Under the pieces are notes generated by a model. It did not search any database. It saw only the letters and a program-made list of their open reading frames with translations, and was not told where the DNA came from. From Chromobacterium subtsugae (lineage in GTDB: Bacteria > Pseudomonadota > Gammaproteobacteria > Burkholderiales > Chromobacteriaceae), in the NCBI RefSeq assembly GCF_001676875.1, contig NZ_JYKA01000010.1, positions 62,001-126,000 of the forward strand: a stretch of 64,000 nt of DNA. Reading direction: 5' to 3'. The position numbers and the translations under genes are program-made. Positions 1 through 9,580 of the stretch are shown piece by piece (the first letter of the stretch is position 1; every line of letters begins with the position of its first letter).

Positions 1-176
1 GTTTCCGGGTGCAGGGAGGATGGTTGCAGGTCGGACATGCGCTTCTCTCTTTCTCATCATCCGGCCGAAGCCGGTTGTCATTACCCATCCATCTTGCCTG
101 AAAACCGCCCGCTTGCTAAATGCCATCCGGCGCTATCGTCGTGCCCGGCGCGGCATTTGGCGGGAAAAACAGGAAA

Positions 177-202
177 AACCCGCCATCCTGCGATGGCGGG
201 TT
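177..202 (-). terminator. Rho-independent terminator of the yiaY-like gene
   Basis: A perfect 11-bp inverted repeat (AACCCGCCATC / GATGGCGGGTT) with a 4-nt loop is followed, when read on the minus strand, by a T-rich tract. It lies 25 bp beyond the stop codon of the alcohol dehydrogenase gene. The sequence between it and the left window edge shows no convincing gene. Confidence 0.85.
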
Positions 203-226
203 GCGAGGCGAGAGGCCGTGCGCGGC

Positions 227-1360
227 CTACAGCGCGGCGCGGAAGATCGCGCAGATTTCTTCGTGGCTGGCCTTGCGCGGATTGGTCAAACCGCAGGCGT
301 CGTTCAGCGCATTGCCCGCCAATAACGGAATATCAGCGTCCTTCACGCCCAATTGCGCCAGCCCGGCCGGGATGCCGACATCGGCCGCCAGCCGCCTTAT
401 CGCCGCGATGGCGGCTTCCGGACTGCGCGCCTCCTCGCCCAGCGCGACGGCCACATCGCCCAGCCGGCCTCCGGCCGCCTCGGCATTGAAAGCCTGCACA
501 TGCGGCAGCAGCACCGCGTTGCACACGCCGTGCGGCAAGTCGTAGAAACCGCCCAGCTGGTGCGCCATCGCGTGCACATACCCCAAGGACGCGTTATTGA
601 AGGCCATGCCGGCCAGGAATTGCGCGTAAGCCATCTGCTCACGCGCTTCCATGTCCTTGCCATCCTTCACCGCGCGGCGCAGGAAACCGGCGATCAGCTC
701 CACCGCCTTCAAGGCGCAGGCATCGGTGATGGGGGTGGCGATGGTGGACACATAGGCCTCCACCGCGTGGGTCAGCGCGTCCATGCCGGTGGCGGCGGTC
801 AGCGCGGCCGGCATGCCGGCCATGGTTTCCGGATCGTTGACCGACAGAATCGGCGTGGTGTGCTTGTCGACGATGGCCATCTTGATATGGCGCGACTCGT
901 CGGTGATGATGCAAAAGCGCGTCATTTCGGACGCGGTACCGGCGGTGGTGTTGATCGCCACCAGCGGCAGTTGCGGCTTGGCCGACTTGTCCACGCCCTC
1001 GTAGTCCTGGATCTTGCCGCCATTCACCGCCACCAGCGCGATGGCCTTGGCGCAGTCGTGCGGCGAGCCGCCGCCCAGCGACACCACCACGTCGCAGCGT
1101 TTTTCCTTGAGCAAGGCCAGGCCGGCATTGACGTTGGCGCAGCTGGGATTGGGATGCACGCCGTCGAAGACCGTCGGCTCGATATCCGCCGCAGCCAGCA
1201 TGTCCACCACCTTGCCGGCCAGCCCGGCCTTGACCAGGCCCTGGTCGGTGACGATCAGCGCCCGGCGGAAGCCGTGGCCGCGCATGGCGTCTATCGCCTG
1301 CCGCAGACAGCCGGCGCCCATCAGGTTGAGCGAGGGGATGAAGAAAGCGCTGGTGCTCAT
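227..1360 (-). CDS. yiaY: Iron-containing alcohol dehydrogenase, YiaY-like
   Basis: This 377-residue protein is a group III, iron-dependent, NAD(P)-linked alcohol dehydrogenase. The [10 protein letters not shown] segment of the dinucleotide site is at about residues 96-105. The family signature [12 protein letters not shown] is near residue 190. The histidines expected to bind the metal follow in [12 protein letters not shown] and LPHGVCN. Its length and start (FFIPSLN...) agree with E. coli YiaY, and most of the protein can be aligned to it from memory. Physiological substrates of the family include short alcohols and diols, so the true substrate here is open. It appears monocistronic with its own terminator. 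Confidence 0.93.
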   Translation of the reverse strand: MSTSAFFIPSLNLMGAGCLRQAIDAMRGHGFRRALIVTDQGLVKAGLAGKVVDMLAAADIEPTVFDGVHPNPSCANVNAGLALLKEKRCDVVVSLGGGSPHDCAKAIALVAVNGGKIQDYEGVDKSAKPQLPLVAINTTAGTASEMTRFCIITDESRHIKMAIVDKHTTPILSVNDPETMAGMPAALTAATGMDALTHAVEAYVSTIATPITDACALKAVELIAGFLRRAVKDGKDMEAREQMAYAQFLAGMAFNNASLGYVHAMAHQLGGFYDLPHGVCNAVLLPHVQAFNAEAAGGRLGDVAVALGEEARSPEAAIAAIRRLAADVGIPAGLAQLGVKDADIPLLAGNALNDACGLTNPRKASHEEICAIFRAAL

Positions 1361-1466
1361 GGTTTCGTCTCCGTTCAGTGGACCGATGTCATGAACATAG
1401 TCTGCGCCCCGCCGGCCTCCTCCCGCCTTGCCTCAGGTCAACAAAAGCCGCAAGGCGCGGCCCGCG

Positions 1467-2168
1467 TCAGTGGAAGCTGGCGGCATTGTCGCGCAGCCAT
1501 TGCGCCGCCAGCTCGCCGAAGCCGTCCCACATGATCTGCACCCCCAGGCACAGCAGAATGAAGGCCGACAGCCGCAGAAACACCACCGAGCCGGTCTGGC
1601 CCAGGTAGCGCAGCAGCTTGTCGGCGTGGCTGTAGCACAGATACACCAGCACGCTGCAGGCCAGGATGGCGGCGGAGCCCGCCAGCGGCGCCACCGCGTA
1701 ACGGACGATGCCCTTGCCGCTGCCGGTGAGCGTGGCGCCGATGGTGATGGCGACCGAGATGGAGCCCGGCCCCACCGTCAGCGGGAAAGTCAGCGGGTAA
1801 AAGGCGCGCTGCTTGAGCTCGGCCTGGCTGTCGCCGCGCGACGGCTCGGTCGACGGCTGGCTGGCCTCGGCCGGCGTGTCGTTCAACATGCGCCAGGCGG
1901 CGAAGGTGATCAGCAAGCCGCCGGACATCTGCACCACCGGCAGCGACACCCCGAAAAACGACAGCACATAGCCGCCGACATACATGCTGCCCACCAGCAG
2001 CAAGGCGCAATACAGCGCGATGCGCCGCGCCAGGTAGCGGCGCTGCTGCGGCGTGTTGCGCGCCGTCATCGAGATGAAGATGGGCACCAGGCCCGGCGGA
2101 TTCATGATGGGCAGCAGCGCCGCCATCACGAACAGAAATTTGGTCAGGAAGATGGACAGCAACGGCAT
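1467..2168 (-). CDS. MarC-family integral membrane protein
   Basis: This 233-residue protein has about six hydrophobic segments and begins with a membrane helix containing the family-typical IMNPPGLVPIF stretch. The central loop is hydrophilic (EASQPSTEPSRGDSQAELKQRAFYP region) and is followed by PLTFPLTVGPGSI, the other hallmark of MarC/UPF0056 proteins. Despite the name, MarC proteins have no proven role in drug resistance, so no transport function is claimed. It lies upstream of the alcohol dehydrogenase on the same strand, 106 bp away, and may be transcribed separately. Confidence 0.9.
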   Translation of the reverse strand: MPLLSIFLTKFLFVMAALLPIMNPPGLVPIFISMTARNTPQQRRYLARRIALYCALLLVGSMYVGGYVLSFFGVSLPVVQMSGGLLITFAAWRMLNDTPAEASQPSTEPSRGDSQAELKQRAFYPLTFPLTVGPGSISVAITIGATLTGSGKGIVRYAVAPLAGSAAILACSVLVYLCYSHADKLLRYLGQTGSVVFLRLSAFILLCLGVQIMWDGFGELAAQWLRDNAASFH

Positions 2169-2225
2169 TAGGGCAGCTCCGCGGGCAGATGTTTAAAATC
2201 TTTTCAGGATCGTAAATGTAAACGC

Positions 2226-2250
2226 AAAAAAGCCCGCTTGCCAGCGGGCT
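2226..2250 (-). terminator. Rho-independent terminator
   Basis: The inverted repeat AGCCCGCT-TGCC-AGCGGGCT is followed on the minus strand by TTTTTT. It sits 30 bp past the stop of the minus-strand gene ending at 2283. Confidence 0.85.
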
Positions 2251-2282
2251 TTCCAATTCAACTCGACCAAGCGGGATTGCGT

Positions 2283-2792
2283 CTATCGCGCATCCGTCCG
2301 CGGCGCCCCTTCCGGCAGGATCCGCCGCGCCACCCACCAGGGCCGCGCCACCAAGAATATCCCGAACGCCGCTTCCAGCAGGCAGCTCAACAGATCCAGA
2401 CGGCGGTCCGGAGTGAAGTAAAAACCCAGCGCCGGCCGATCGGCGGCAATCAGCAAACCCAGTACCGCGAGCAATTGCGGCAAGGCGCGCAGCAGCGCCC
2501 ACAAGCCCAGAATCGCCGCCCCGGCCGCCAGCAACTCCCGCCCGGGGATCTTCAGCGCATTGGCTTCATGCGTGCGCGGCACCAGCTTGTGCGCGATGAA
2601 CATCGGGAAAAACCAAAGAAAAGCGGCCAGCAGCAAAGGCAACAGCGGCATCACATACAGCAATGGCGCCGCAGCGCCGCTGTCGGGCCGCCCGCCCAGA
2701 AAGCTGGCAATGCCAAGCGACTGGAAGGAAATCACCACCAGCCACAGCGCGAACAGCCTGGCCGCCATGCCTACGATTTGTTGAGGCGTCAT
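2283..2792 (-). CDS. Hypothetical inner-membrane protein, four predicted helices
   Basis: The 169-residue product is very hydrophobic. Apparent membrane helices lie at about residues 5-28, 43-66, 86-108 and 135-152, with short charged loops between them. The first residues (MTPQQIVGMAARLFALW) could form the first helix without a cleavable signal. I do not recognise a family. It is a single-gene unit bounded by a terminator downstream and an intergenic gap before the lysP terminator. It could be a DUF-type membrane protein conserved in the genus, but no function can be assigned. Confidence 0.7.
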   Translation of the reverse strand: MTPQQIVGMAARLFALWLVVISFQSLGIASFLGGRPDSGAAAPLLYVMPLLPLLLAAFLWFFPMFIAHKLVPRTHEANALKIPGRELLAAGAAILGLWALLRALPQLLAVLGLLIAADRPALGFYFTPDRRLDLLSCLLEAAFGIFLVARPWWVARRILPEGAPRTDAR

Positions 2793-2919
2793 TAAGATTC
2801 TTTCAGTTCAATCCACGTCGCCCGGCATTTTACACGCCAAACGCAAACGGTTTTCGCCCAACGCGCAGCTAAGCGGCCATTAGCGCTCGTGAACTTTCAC
2901 ATTGCGCTCCCAAACGACA

Positions 2920-2941
2920 AACAGGCCCTTGAGGGCCTGTT
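2920..2941. terminator. Rho-independent terminator after the lysP-like gene
   Basis: AACAGGCCC-TTGA-GGGCCTGTT forms a perfect 9-bp stem with a 4-nt loop and T-rich flanks on both strands. It lies 32 bp beyond the stop of the permease gene read on the minus strand. Confidence 0.7.
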
Positions 2942-2972
2942 TCATTTTTACGCGCGGCTTTCGCCGCGACGG

Positions 2973-4505
2973 TCAGGCTTGAGCCTCAGCCAATTTGCCG
3001 CCGCGGCCTTCCTCGCGCAGCTCCCGCGCCTTGCGGTGGGCGTCGGCCAGGTCAACCTGCTCCAGCGGCACCAGGCGGGTCTTGTGCTTGACCCGGTAGC
3101 CCCACCACAGCGCCAGGAACAGCGGAATGCCGACATAAGTGGCCACCACGCCGTTCCAGTCCACCTTGGCGGCGGTGAAGGCGGTGTAGTTCTGGCCCAG
3201 CATGATCAGCATGCACAAGGCGAAGGCGAACAGCGGCCCCAGCGGGAACCATTTGGCCTTATACGGCAGATCGGCCAGGTCATAGCCCTGCCGCACATAG
3301 GCGCGGCGGAAGCGGTAATGGCTGATGGCCACGCCCAGCCAGGCGATGAAGCCGGTCATGCCCGACGAATTGAGCAGCCACATGTATACCGCGTTGCTGT
3401 CGAACAGCGAAGTCAGGAAGCACAAGCAGGCCACCAGCGTGGTGGCGTACAGCGCGTTGCGCGGCACGCCGTCGGCGGTCAGCTTGCCGAAGCGGGCCGG
3501 CGCCATGCCGTTCTTGGCCATCGCGTACAGCATGCGGGTGGACGCGTACATGCCGGAGTTGCCGGCGGACAAGATGGCGGACAGGATCACCGCGTTCATC
3601 AGGCTGGCGGCGAAGGCCAGGCCGGCGCGGTTGAACACCAGCGTGAACGGGCTGGCGCCGACATCCTTCATCTCGTTCTTCAACAGCAGCGGATCGTTGT
3701 AAGGCAGGATCAGACCGATGATCAGGATGGACAGCATGTAGAACATCAGGATGCGCCAGAAGATCTGCCGCACCGCGCGCGGAATGGTGCGGCCCGGATT
3801 GGCGGACTCGCCGGCGGCCACGCCGATCAGCTCGGTGCCCTGGAAGGAGAAGCCCACCACCATGGCCACGCCGACAAAGGCCGCCAGGCCGCCGACGAAG
3901 GGCCCTTGGCCCTGCATCATCACGCCGAGGCCGGGCGCGATGCGCTGCGGCTGCGGTTCGGTCATGATGCCGAAGATCATCAGAAAGCCGATGACGATGA
4001 AGGCGATGATGGTGGCCACTTTCAGCATCGAGCACCAGAACTCCGCTTCGCCGAAGCCCTTCACCGAGAAATAGTTGAGCGCGAAGATCAGCACCAGAAA
4101 GCCCGCGCTCCACACCACGCCGGGCACCGCCGGGTACCAGTAGTGCATGATGATGGCGGCCGCGGCCAGCTCCACCGCGATGGTCACCGCCCAGTTGTAC
4201 CAGTAGTTCCAGCCTTGGGCGAAGCCGAAGGCGGGGTCGACGAAGCGCGAACCGTATACCTGGAAGGAACCCGACACCGGCATGAAGGCTGCCATCTCGC
4301 CCAAGCTGGTCATCAGGAAGTACACCATCAGGCCCACCAGCGCGTACGCCAGCAAAGCCCCGCCGGCGCCGGCGCCGGCCACCGTGGCGCCCGATGCCAG
4401 GAACAGGCCGGTGCCGATGGAGCCGCCGATGGCGATCATCGACAGATGGCGCGCCTGCAGCGAACGCCGCAGTTCCGGCGCGTCTTGTTTCTTGTCCATA
4501 TCCAA
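2973..4505 (-). CDS. lysP: Amino-acid permease, lysine-specific (LysP-like)
   Basis: This 510-residue APC-superfamily (amino-acid transporter family) permease has about 12 membrane helices. The N-terminal RSLQARHLSMIAIGGSIGTGLF motif region (residues 14-35) contains the unwound substrate-binding helix 1 signature GGSIGTGLF. Later segments GVAAGESANPGRTIPRA and SAILSAGNSGMYASTRMLY are characteristic of the LysP/AroP group. The overall length, near 500, fits LysP best, and import of lysine by proton symport is inferred. In enteric bacteria LysP also restrains the regulator CadC, but no cad genes are visible here. It is monocistronic, with about 700 bp of non-coding DNA upstream. Confidence 0.82.
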   Translation of the reverse strand: MDMDKKQDAPELRRSLQARHLSMIAIGGSIGTGLFLASGATVAGAGAGGALLAYALVGLMVYFLMTSLGEMAAFMPVSGSFQVYGSRFVDPAFGFAQGWNYWYNWAVTIAVELAAAAIIMHYWYPAVPGVVWSAGFLVLIFALNYFSVKGFGEAEFWCSMLKVATIIAFIVIGFLMIFGIMTEPQPQRIAPGLGVMMQGQGPFVGGLAAFVGVAMVVGFSFQGTELIGVAAGESANPGRTIPRAVRQIFWRILMFYMLSILIIGLILPYNDPLLLKNEMKDVGASPFTLVFNRAGLAFAASLMNAVILSAILSAGNSGMYASTRMLYAMAKNGMAPARFGKLTADGVPRNALYATTLVACLCFLTSLFDSNAVYMWLLNSSGMTGFIAWLGVAISHYRFRRAYVRQGYDLADLPYKAKWFPLGPLFAFALCMLIMLGQNYTAFTAAKVDWNGVVATYVGIPLFLALWWGYRVKHKTRLVPLEQVDLADAHRKARELREEGRGGKLAEAQA

Positions 4506-5212
4506 CTCGCTCTAATGTTCTGCCGCGCGGGATTGCCCCGCGCCGCCCTGGCGGATCGCCGGGCCCGAATAATCAAAGCGGAAAAGAATGACATCGTTCG
4601 TTCGCATTGCCTAGCCCGGATGAGGCAAAATATGCAAAAAACGAAAATGTCATGTTCGCAAAAGAAACAAACTCGCCCGTCACACCCGCTGTGGCCCTTG
4701 CATCCAGCTCATGCCGTACCGCGCCGGCGACAATTCCGCCTCACAGCCGCTGCCCTCCCCGTTCCAGCCATCTCCCAGGCGCGGCGGCGCAACCAATTTT
4801 GGGAGCGGCTCCGCCCCTCCGCACGCATTTCTTGGCCTTGCGGAACAGCGCCATACGCAATGGACAAACCTCGGCGCGTCCATGAAATGTAAAAATCACG
4901 AATCGGCTGAAAACCTCGCGGCTCGGTCTTTTGACTGCGCAGCCCTACTGGAATCAAACGCTTAGCATGGGGAAAGGCAATCGAGCATCCGCACCGATCC
5001 AACAAAGAAAGCAAACACTCATTTTTAGTTAACAATTTCAAACACAAACCGCGCTCGGACTAAAACCAGGCTCATACAATTCGGTCAGTCTTAAAATACA
5101 ACGCGGCTGGCATAGGCCGCTCGGTTTTTAGCATAAACGCAGCATAAAGCATGAAAAAATGTCATGCTCTGCCAGTTAATAACAAGTGAAACGTCCGTCC
5201 GGAGCACGCCGC
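4506..5212. other. 707-bp divergent intergenic region
   Basis: This gap separates the divergently transcribed lysP-like gene and the RND efflux operon. I see no convincing gene: the open frames here lack ribosome sites and coding bias. The right end carries an inverted repeat and paired GCATAAA repeats, listed separately, which probably belong to the efflux promoter. The middle part (about 4680-4860) is pyrimidine-rich without recognisable structure. Confidence 0.5.
5131..5168 (+). promoter_or_regulatory. Candidate operator upstream of the RND operon
   Basis: Two direct GCATAAA copies (5131 and 5142, 11 bp apart) are followed by a perfect 7-bp inverted repeat, AGCATGA-N7-TCATGCT (5148-5168). 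The repeat ends 44 bp before the chosen mdtA start. Phased direct repeats suit an OmpR-family regulator and the inverted repeat suits a dimeric repressor. No regulator gene is adjacent, so the binding protein is unknown. Confidence 0.45.
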
Positions 5213-6463
5213 ATGTCGACCCCCACGTCCGCCAAATCCAACCGCCTGCCTTTAGTCATCGCAGCCATCGCCGTCATCGGCGGCGGCTGGTGGTGGCACC
5301 AGCACAGCAAGAGCGCCAAGGATGCCGCCGCCAACGCCAAGGGCGGCGCGCCGATGGCGGTGGGCGTGACCGCCGCGCGGACGCTGGACGCCCCGCTGCA
5401 GCTGAACGCGCTGGGCACGGTCAACTCCACGTATACCGTCACCGTCCGCAGCCGGGTGGACGGCCAGCTGGACAAGGTGCACTTCGAAGAAGGCCAATTG
5501 GTCAAGCAGGGCCAGTTGCTGGCCGAACTGGACCCACGACCCTATCTCGCGGCGCTGACCCAGGCCCAGGGCCAGTTGCTGCGCGATCAGGCGCTGCTGC
5601 AGAACGCCCAGCTGGACCTGGCCCGCTACCGCCAGTTGCTGGGGCAGAACTCCATCTCCAAGCAACAGGTAGACACCCAGGACGCGCTGGTCAAACAATA
5701 TCAGGGCACGGTCAAGCTGGACCAGGGCTCGGTGGATAACGCCAAGCTGCAGCTGGACTACAGCCGCGTCACCGCGCCGGTGGCCGGCCGCGTCGGCCTG
5801 CGCCAGGTGGATCCGGGCAATATCGTGCACGCCAGCGACGCCAACGGCGTGGTGGTGATCACCCAGACCCAGCCGATCAATGTGGTGTTCGCCATCCCGG
5901 AAGTGAGCCTGTCGCAGGTGTTGCAGGCCGCCGCTGACAACAAGCAGCTGAAAGTGGAAGCCTGGGACCGCGACAACAAGCACAAGCTGGCCGACGGCGT
6001 CCTGCTGGCGATGGACAACCAACTGAACACCAGCACCGGCACCATCAATATCAAGGCCAAGTTCGCCAACGAAAAACAGGCGCTGTTCCCCAATCAGTTC
6101 GTCAACGTCAACTTGCAGCTGGGCGTGCGCAAGAACGCCATCGTGGTGCCGACCGCCGCGGTGCAGCTGGGCAAGGCGGGCAGCTATGTCTACACCGTAG
6201 GCAGCGACTCCACCGTCAGCATCAGCAAGGTCGCGGTGGGCCCGGCCTCCGGCGACGTCACCATCATCGAATCCGGCCTGCGCGCCGGCCAGCAGGTGGT
6301 GATAGACGGCGTGGACAAGCTGCGCAACGGCGCCAAGGTCAAGGTGATAGACCGCGCCGCGCAAAGCCAGGAAGCCGCCGCGGCGGCCAGCGAAGGCAAG
6401 CCGCACCGCAAGCACGGCGCCAGCGGAGACTGGGGCAAGCGTCACGCCTCGGCCGCCAACTAA
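5213..6463 (+). CDS. mdtA: RND efflux periplasmic adaptor (MdtA/MuxA-like)
   Basis: This membrane-fusion protein links the inner-membrane RND pumps to the outer-membrane channel. I chose the ATG at 5213 because GGAG sits 8 bp upstream. A GTG at 5186 would add nine residues but has no ribosome site. An N-terminal membrane anchor (LPLVIAAIAVIGGGWWW) is followed by the lipoyl half-motif VRSRVDGQLDKVHFEEGQLVKQGQLL, a helical hairpin rich in Q/L/A (about residues 105-165), the second lipoyl half (SRVTAPVAGRVG) and beta-barrel domains. The tail is basic and low in complexity. It is the first gene of the four-gene operon, 15 bp before mdtB. Confidence 0.92.
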   Translation: MSTPTSAKSNRLPLVIAAIAVIGGGWWWHQHSKSAKDAAANAKGGAPMAVGVTAARTLDAPLQLNALGTVNSTYTVTVRSRVDGQLDKVHFEEGQLVKQGQLLAELDPRPYLAALTQAQGQLLRDQALLQNAQLDLARYRQLLGQNSISKQQVDTQDALVKQYQGTVKLDQGSVDNAKLQLDYSRVTAPVAGRVGLRQVDPGNIVHASDANGVVVITQTQPINVVFAIPEVSLSQVLQAAADNKQLKVEAWDRDNKHKLADGVLLAMDNQLNTSTGTINIKAKFANEKQALFPNQFVNVNLQLGVRKNAIVVPTAAVQLGKAGSYVYTVGSDSTVSISKVAVGPASGDVTIIESGLRAGQQVVIDGVDKLRNGAKVKVIDRAAQSQEAAAAASEGKPHRKHGASGDWGKRHASAAN

Positions 6464-6478
6464 GCGCAAGGATACGGC

Positions 6479-9400
6479 ATGAATCCCTCTCGCCCGTTCA
6501 TCCTGCGGCCGGTGGCCACCACCCTGTTGATGGTGGCCATCCTGCTGACCGGCCTGGTTTCCTGGCGCATGCTGCCGGTTTCGGCGCTGCCTGAAGTCGA
6601 CTACCCCACCATCCAGGTGGTCACCCTCTACCCCGGCGCCAGCCCGGACGTGATGACCTCGTCGGTCACCGCGCCGCTGGAGCGGCAGTTCGGCCAGATG
6701 CCGGGCCTGTCCCAAATGTCGTCGGCCAGCTCCGGCGGCGCTTCGGTGATCACGCTGCAGTTCAGCCTGGATTTGACGCTGGATGTGGCCGAGCAGGAAG
6801 TGCAGGCGGCCATCAACGCCGCCGGCAACCTGCTGCCGGCCGACCTGCCCAGCCCGCCGATCTACAACAAGGTCAATCCGGCCGACACGCCGATACTGAC
6901 CATCGCCGTCAGCTCGCCCACCCTGCCGCTGACCAAGCTGGAGGACATGGTGGACACCCGGCTGGCGCAGAAGCTGTCGCAAGTGCCGGGCGTGGGCCTG
7001 GTCAGCATCAGCGGCGGCCAGCGGCCCGCCGTACGCATCCAGAGCAATCCCAAGGCGCTGGCCGCGCGCGGCCTGACCCAGGAAGACATCCGCACCGCCA
7101 TCGCCAACGCCAACGTCAACCAGGCCAAGGGCAGCTTCGACGGCCCGCTGCAGGCGTCCACCGTCGACGGCAACGACCAGCTGCAATCGGCGGCGGAATA
7201 CAAAAACGTCGTCATCGCCTACCAGAACGGCGCGCCGGTGCGCGTGCAAGACGTGGCCAAGGTGGTGGACTCGGCGGAAAACGTGCGCCTGGCCGCCTGG
7301 GCCGGCGCTACGCCGGCCGTCATTCTCAACGTGCAGCGCCAGCCCGGCGCCAACGTGATCCAGGTGACCGACCGCATCAAGGCGCTGCTGCCGCAACTGA
7401 AAACCACCCTGCCCGGCTCGGTCGACGTGGCGGTGCTGAGCGACCGCACCGTCACCATCCGCGCCTCGGTCGAGGATGTGGAGTTCGAACTGATGCTGGC
7501 GATCGCGCTGGTGGTGATGGTGATCTTCGTCTTCCTGCGCAATGTGCCGGCCACCATCATCCCGGCGGTGGCGGTGCCGCTGTCGCTGGTGGGCACTTTC
7601 GGCGTGATGTACCTGACCGGCTTCTCCATCAATAACCTGACGCTGATGGCGCTGACCATCGCCACCGGCTTCGTGGTGGACGACGCCATCGTGATGATCG
7701 AGAACATCGCCCGCTACATCGAAGAAGGCGAAAAGCCGATGGCGGCGGCGCTGAAGGGCTCCAAGCAGATCGGCTTCACCATCATCTCGCTGACCATCTC
7801 GCTGATCGCCGTGCTGATTCCGCTGCTGTTCATGGGCGACGTGGTGGGCCGTCTGTTCCGCGAGTTCGCCATCACGCTGGCGGTGTCCATCCTGATTTCG
7901 GCCTTCATTTCGCTGACGCTGACGCCGATGATGTGCGCGCGCCTGCTCAAGCACGTGCCTGAGGAAAAACAGGGCCGCTTCTACCACGCCAGCGGCAAGT
8001 TCTTCGACGACATCATCGCCCGCTACGGCAAGATGCTGTCCTGGGTGCTGGACCGCCAGAAAACCACGCTCTTGGTGGCCATCGGCACCGTCGCGCTGAC
8101 CGCGGCGCTGTATGTCTGGGTGCCCAAGGGCTTCTTCCCGCTGCAGGACACCGGTTCCATCCAGGGCATCAGCGAGGCTTCGCAATCCATCTCCTTCAGC
8201 GCGATGGCCGATCGCCAGGAAAAACTGGCCTCGGCGCTATTGAAAGACCCGGCGGTGGACAGCCTGTCGTCGTTCATCGGCGTGGACGGCACCAACACCA
8301 CGCTGAACAGCGGCCGCCTGCTGATCAACCTCAAGCCCAAGGGCGAGCGCGACGACATCCGCACCGTGCTCGCGCGGCTGCAAGCCCGCGCCGATGAAAT
8401 GCCGGGCATGTCGCTGTACCTGCAGGCAGTGCAGGACCTGACCATAGACGCGCGCGTCAGCCGCACCCAGTACCAGTTCACGCTGCAAGCCACCAGCCAG
8501 GGCGACCTGTCCGCCTGGGTGCCCAAGCTGGTGCACCGGCTGCAACAGGAGCCATCGCTGGCCGACGTGGCGAGCGACCTGCAGGACAAGGGCCTGCAAG
8601 CCTACGTCAACATCAACCGCGACACCGCCTCGCGCCTGGGCGTCACCACCGCCGCGGTCGACAACGCGCTGTACGACGCCTTCGGCCAGCGGCTGATTTC
8701 CACCATCTTCACCCAGACCAACCAGTACCGCGTGGTGCTGGAAGTGGACCCGCAGCACCAGCGCGACCCGCTGTCGCTGAAAGGCATCTATGTGCCCACC
8801 GCCAGCGGCGGGCCGGTGCCGCTGGACGCGGTGGCGACGATAGAGGAACGCCCGGCTTCGCTGGCCATCAACCACCTGGGCCAGTTCCCCACCGCCACCA
8901 TTTCCTTCAATCTGAAGCAGGGCGCGTCGCTGGGCGAGGCGGTGGACGCCATCCGCCAGGCCGAGGCCGACCTGGGACTGCCGGCCAGCATGGACACCAA
9001 GTTCCAAGGCGCGGCCATGGCCTTCCAGGCGTCGCTGTCCAACACGCTGTGGCTGATCCTGGCCGCCATCGTCACGATGTACATCGTGCTGGGCGTGCTG
9101 TACGAAAGCTATATCCACCCGATCACCATCCTCTCCACTCTGCCCTCGGCCGGCATCGGCGCGTTGTTGGCGCTGATGGTGTCCGGCACCGACCTGTCGG
9201 TGATCGCCATCATCGGCATCATTTTGCTGATCGGCATCGTGAAGAAGAACGCGATCATGATGATCGACTTCGCGCTCGAAGCCGAGCGCGAACAGGGCAT
9301 GAGCCCGCGCGAAGCGATCTACCAGGCCTGCCTGCTGCGCTTCCGCCCCATCCTGATGACGACGATGGCGGCGCTCTTGGGCGCGCTGCCGCTGATGCTG

Positions 9401-9580
9401 GGCGGCGGCATGGGTTCGGAACTGCGCGAGCCCTTGGGCATCACCATGGTGGGCGGCCTGATGGTCAGCCAGGTGCTGACGCTGTTCACCACCCCGGTGA
9501 TCTACCTGGCCTTCGACCGCCTGGCGAGCCGTTTCGGCCGCAAGGACAAGCCGCAGCCGGCTGAAGAGGCGCAAGCATGA
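6479..9580 (+). CDS. mdtB: RND multidrug transporter subunit (MdtB/MuxB-like)
   Basis: This 1033-residue resistance-nodulation-division pump has the usual 12 membrane helices and two large periplasmic loops. The proton-relay aspartate pair is in [12 protein letters not shown] (about residue 400), and the relay lysine is in [13 protein letters not shown] (about residue 925). Proteins of this type form a mixed trimer with a second RND subunit, encoded by the next gene, as in MdtBC and MuxBC. The ribosome site AAGGA lies just before the ATG. The last codons overlap the mdtC start by 4 bp (ATGA), which indicates translational coupling and fixed stoichiometry. Likely substrates include novobiocin, bile-salt-like compounds and macrolides, by family only. 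Confidence 0.94.
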   Translation: MNPSRPFILRPVATTLLMVAILLTGLVSWRMLPVSALPEVDYPTIQVVTLYPGASPDVMTSSVTAPLERQFGQMPGLSQMSSASSGGASVITLQFSLDLTLDVAEQEVQAAINAAGNLLPADLPSPPIYNKVNPADTPILTIAVSSPTLPLTKLEDMVDTRLAQKLSQVPGVGLVSISGGQRPAVRIQSNPKALAARGLTQEDIRTAIANANVNQAKGSFDGPLQASTVDGNDQLQSAAEYKNVVIAYQNGAPVRVQDVAKVVDSAENVRLAAWAGATPAVILNVQRQPGANVIQVTDRIKALLPQLKTTLPGSVDVAVLSDRTVTIRASVEDVEFELMLAIALVVMVIFVFLRNVPATIIPAVAVPLSLVGTFGVMYLTGFSINNLTLMALTIATGFVVDDAIVMIENIARYIEEGEKPMAAALKGSKQIGFTIISLTISLIAVLIPLLFMGDVVGRLFREFAITLAVSILISAFISLTLTPMMCARLLKHVPEEKQGRFYHASGKFFDDIIARYGKMLSWVLDRQKTTLLVAIGTVALTAALYVWVPKGFFPLQDTGSIQGISEASQSISFSAMADRQEKLASALLKDPAVDSLSSFIGVDGTNTTLNSGRLLINLKPKGERDDIRTVLARLQARADEMPGMSLYLQAVQDLTIDARVSRTQYQFTLQATSQGDLSAWVPKLVHRLQQEPSLADVASDLQDKGLQAYVNINRDTASRLGVTTAAVDNALYDAFGQRLISTIFTQTNQYRVVLEVDPQHQRDPLSLKGIYVPTASGGPVPLDAVATIEERPASLAINHLGQFPTATISFNLKQGASLGEAVDAIRQAEADLGLPASMDTKFQGAAMAFQASLSNTLWLILAAIVTMYIVLGVLYESYIHPITILSTLPSAGIGALLALMVSGTDLSVIAIIGIILLIGIVKKNAIMMIDFALEAEREQGMSPREAIYQACLLRFRPILMTTMAALLGALPLMLGGGMGSELREPLGITMVGGLMVSQVLTLFTTPVIYLAFDRLASRFGRKDKPQPAEEAQA

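Noticed and set aside
1..226. Plus-strand frames at the left edge
   Set aside because: They overlap the alcohol dehydrogenase in antisense or the terminator, with no ribosome sites. No partial gene entering from the left was convincing.
2889..4892. 667-residue plus-strand open frame opposite lysP
   Set aside because: It is antisense to a well recognised permease, is His/Gln/Arg-rich and has no recognised domain.
5252..8185. 977-residue minus-strand open frame across mdtA-mdtB
   Set aside because: It is an antisense shadow of the efflux genes, with a composition dominated by Arg, Gly, His and Gln, and no ribosome site. The sense strand encodes clear RND proteins.
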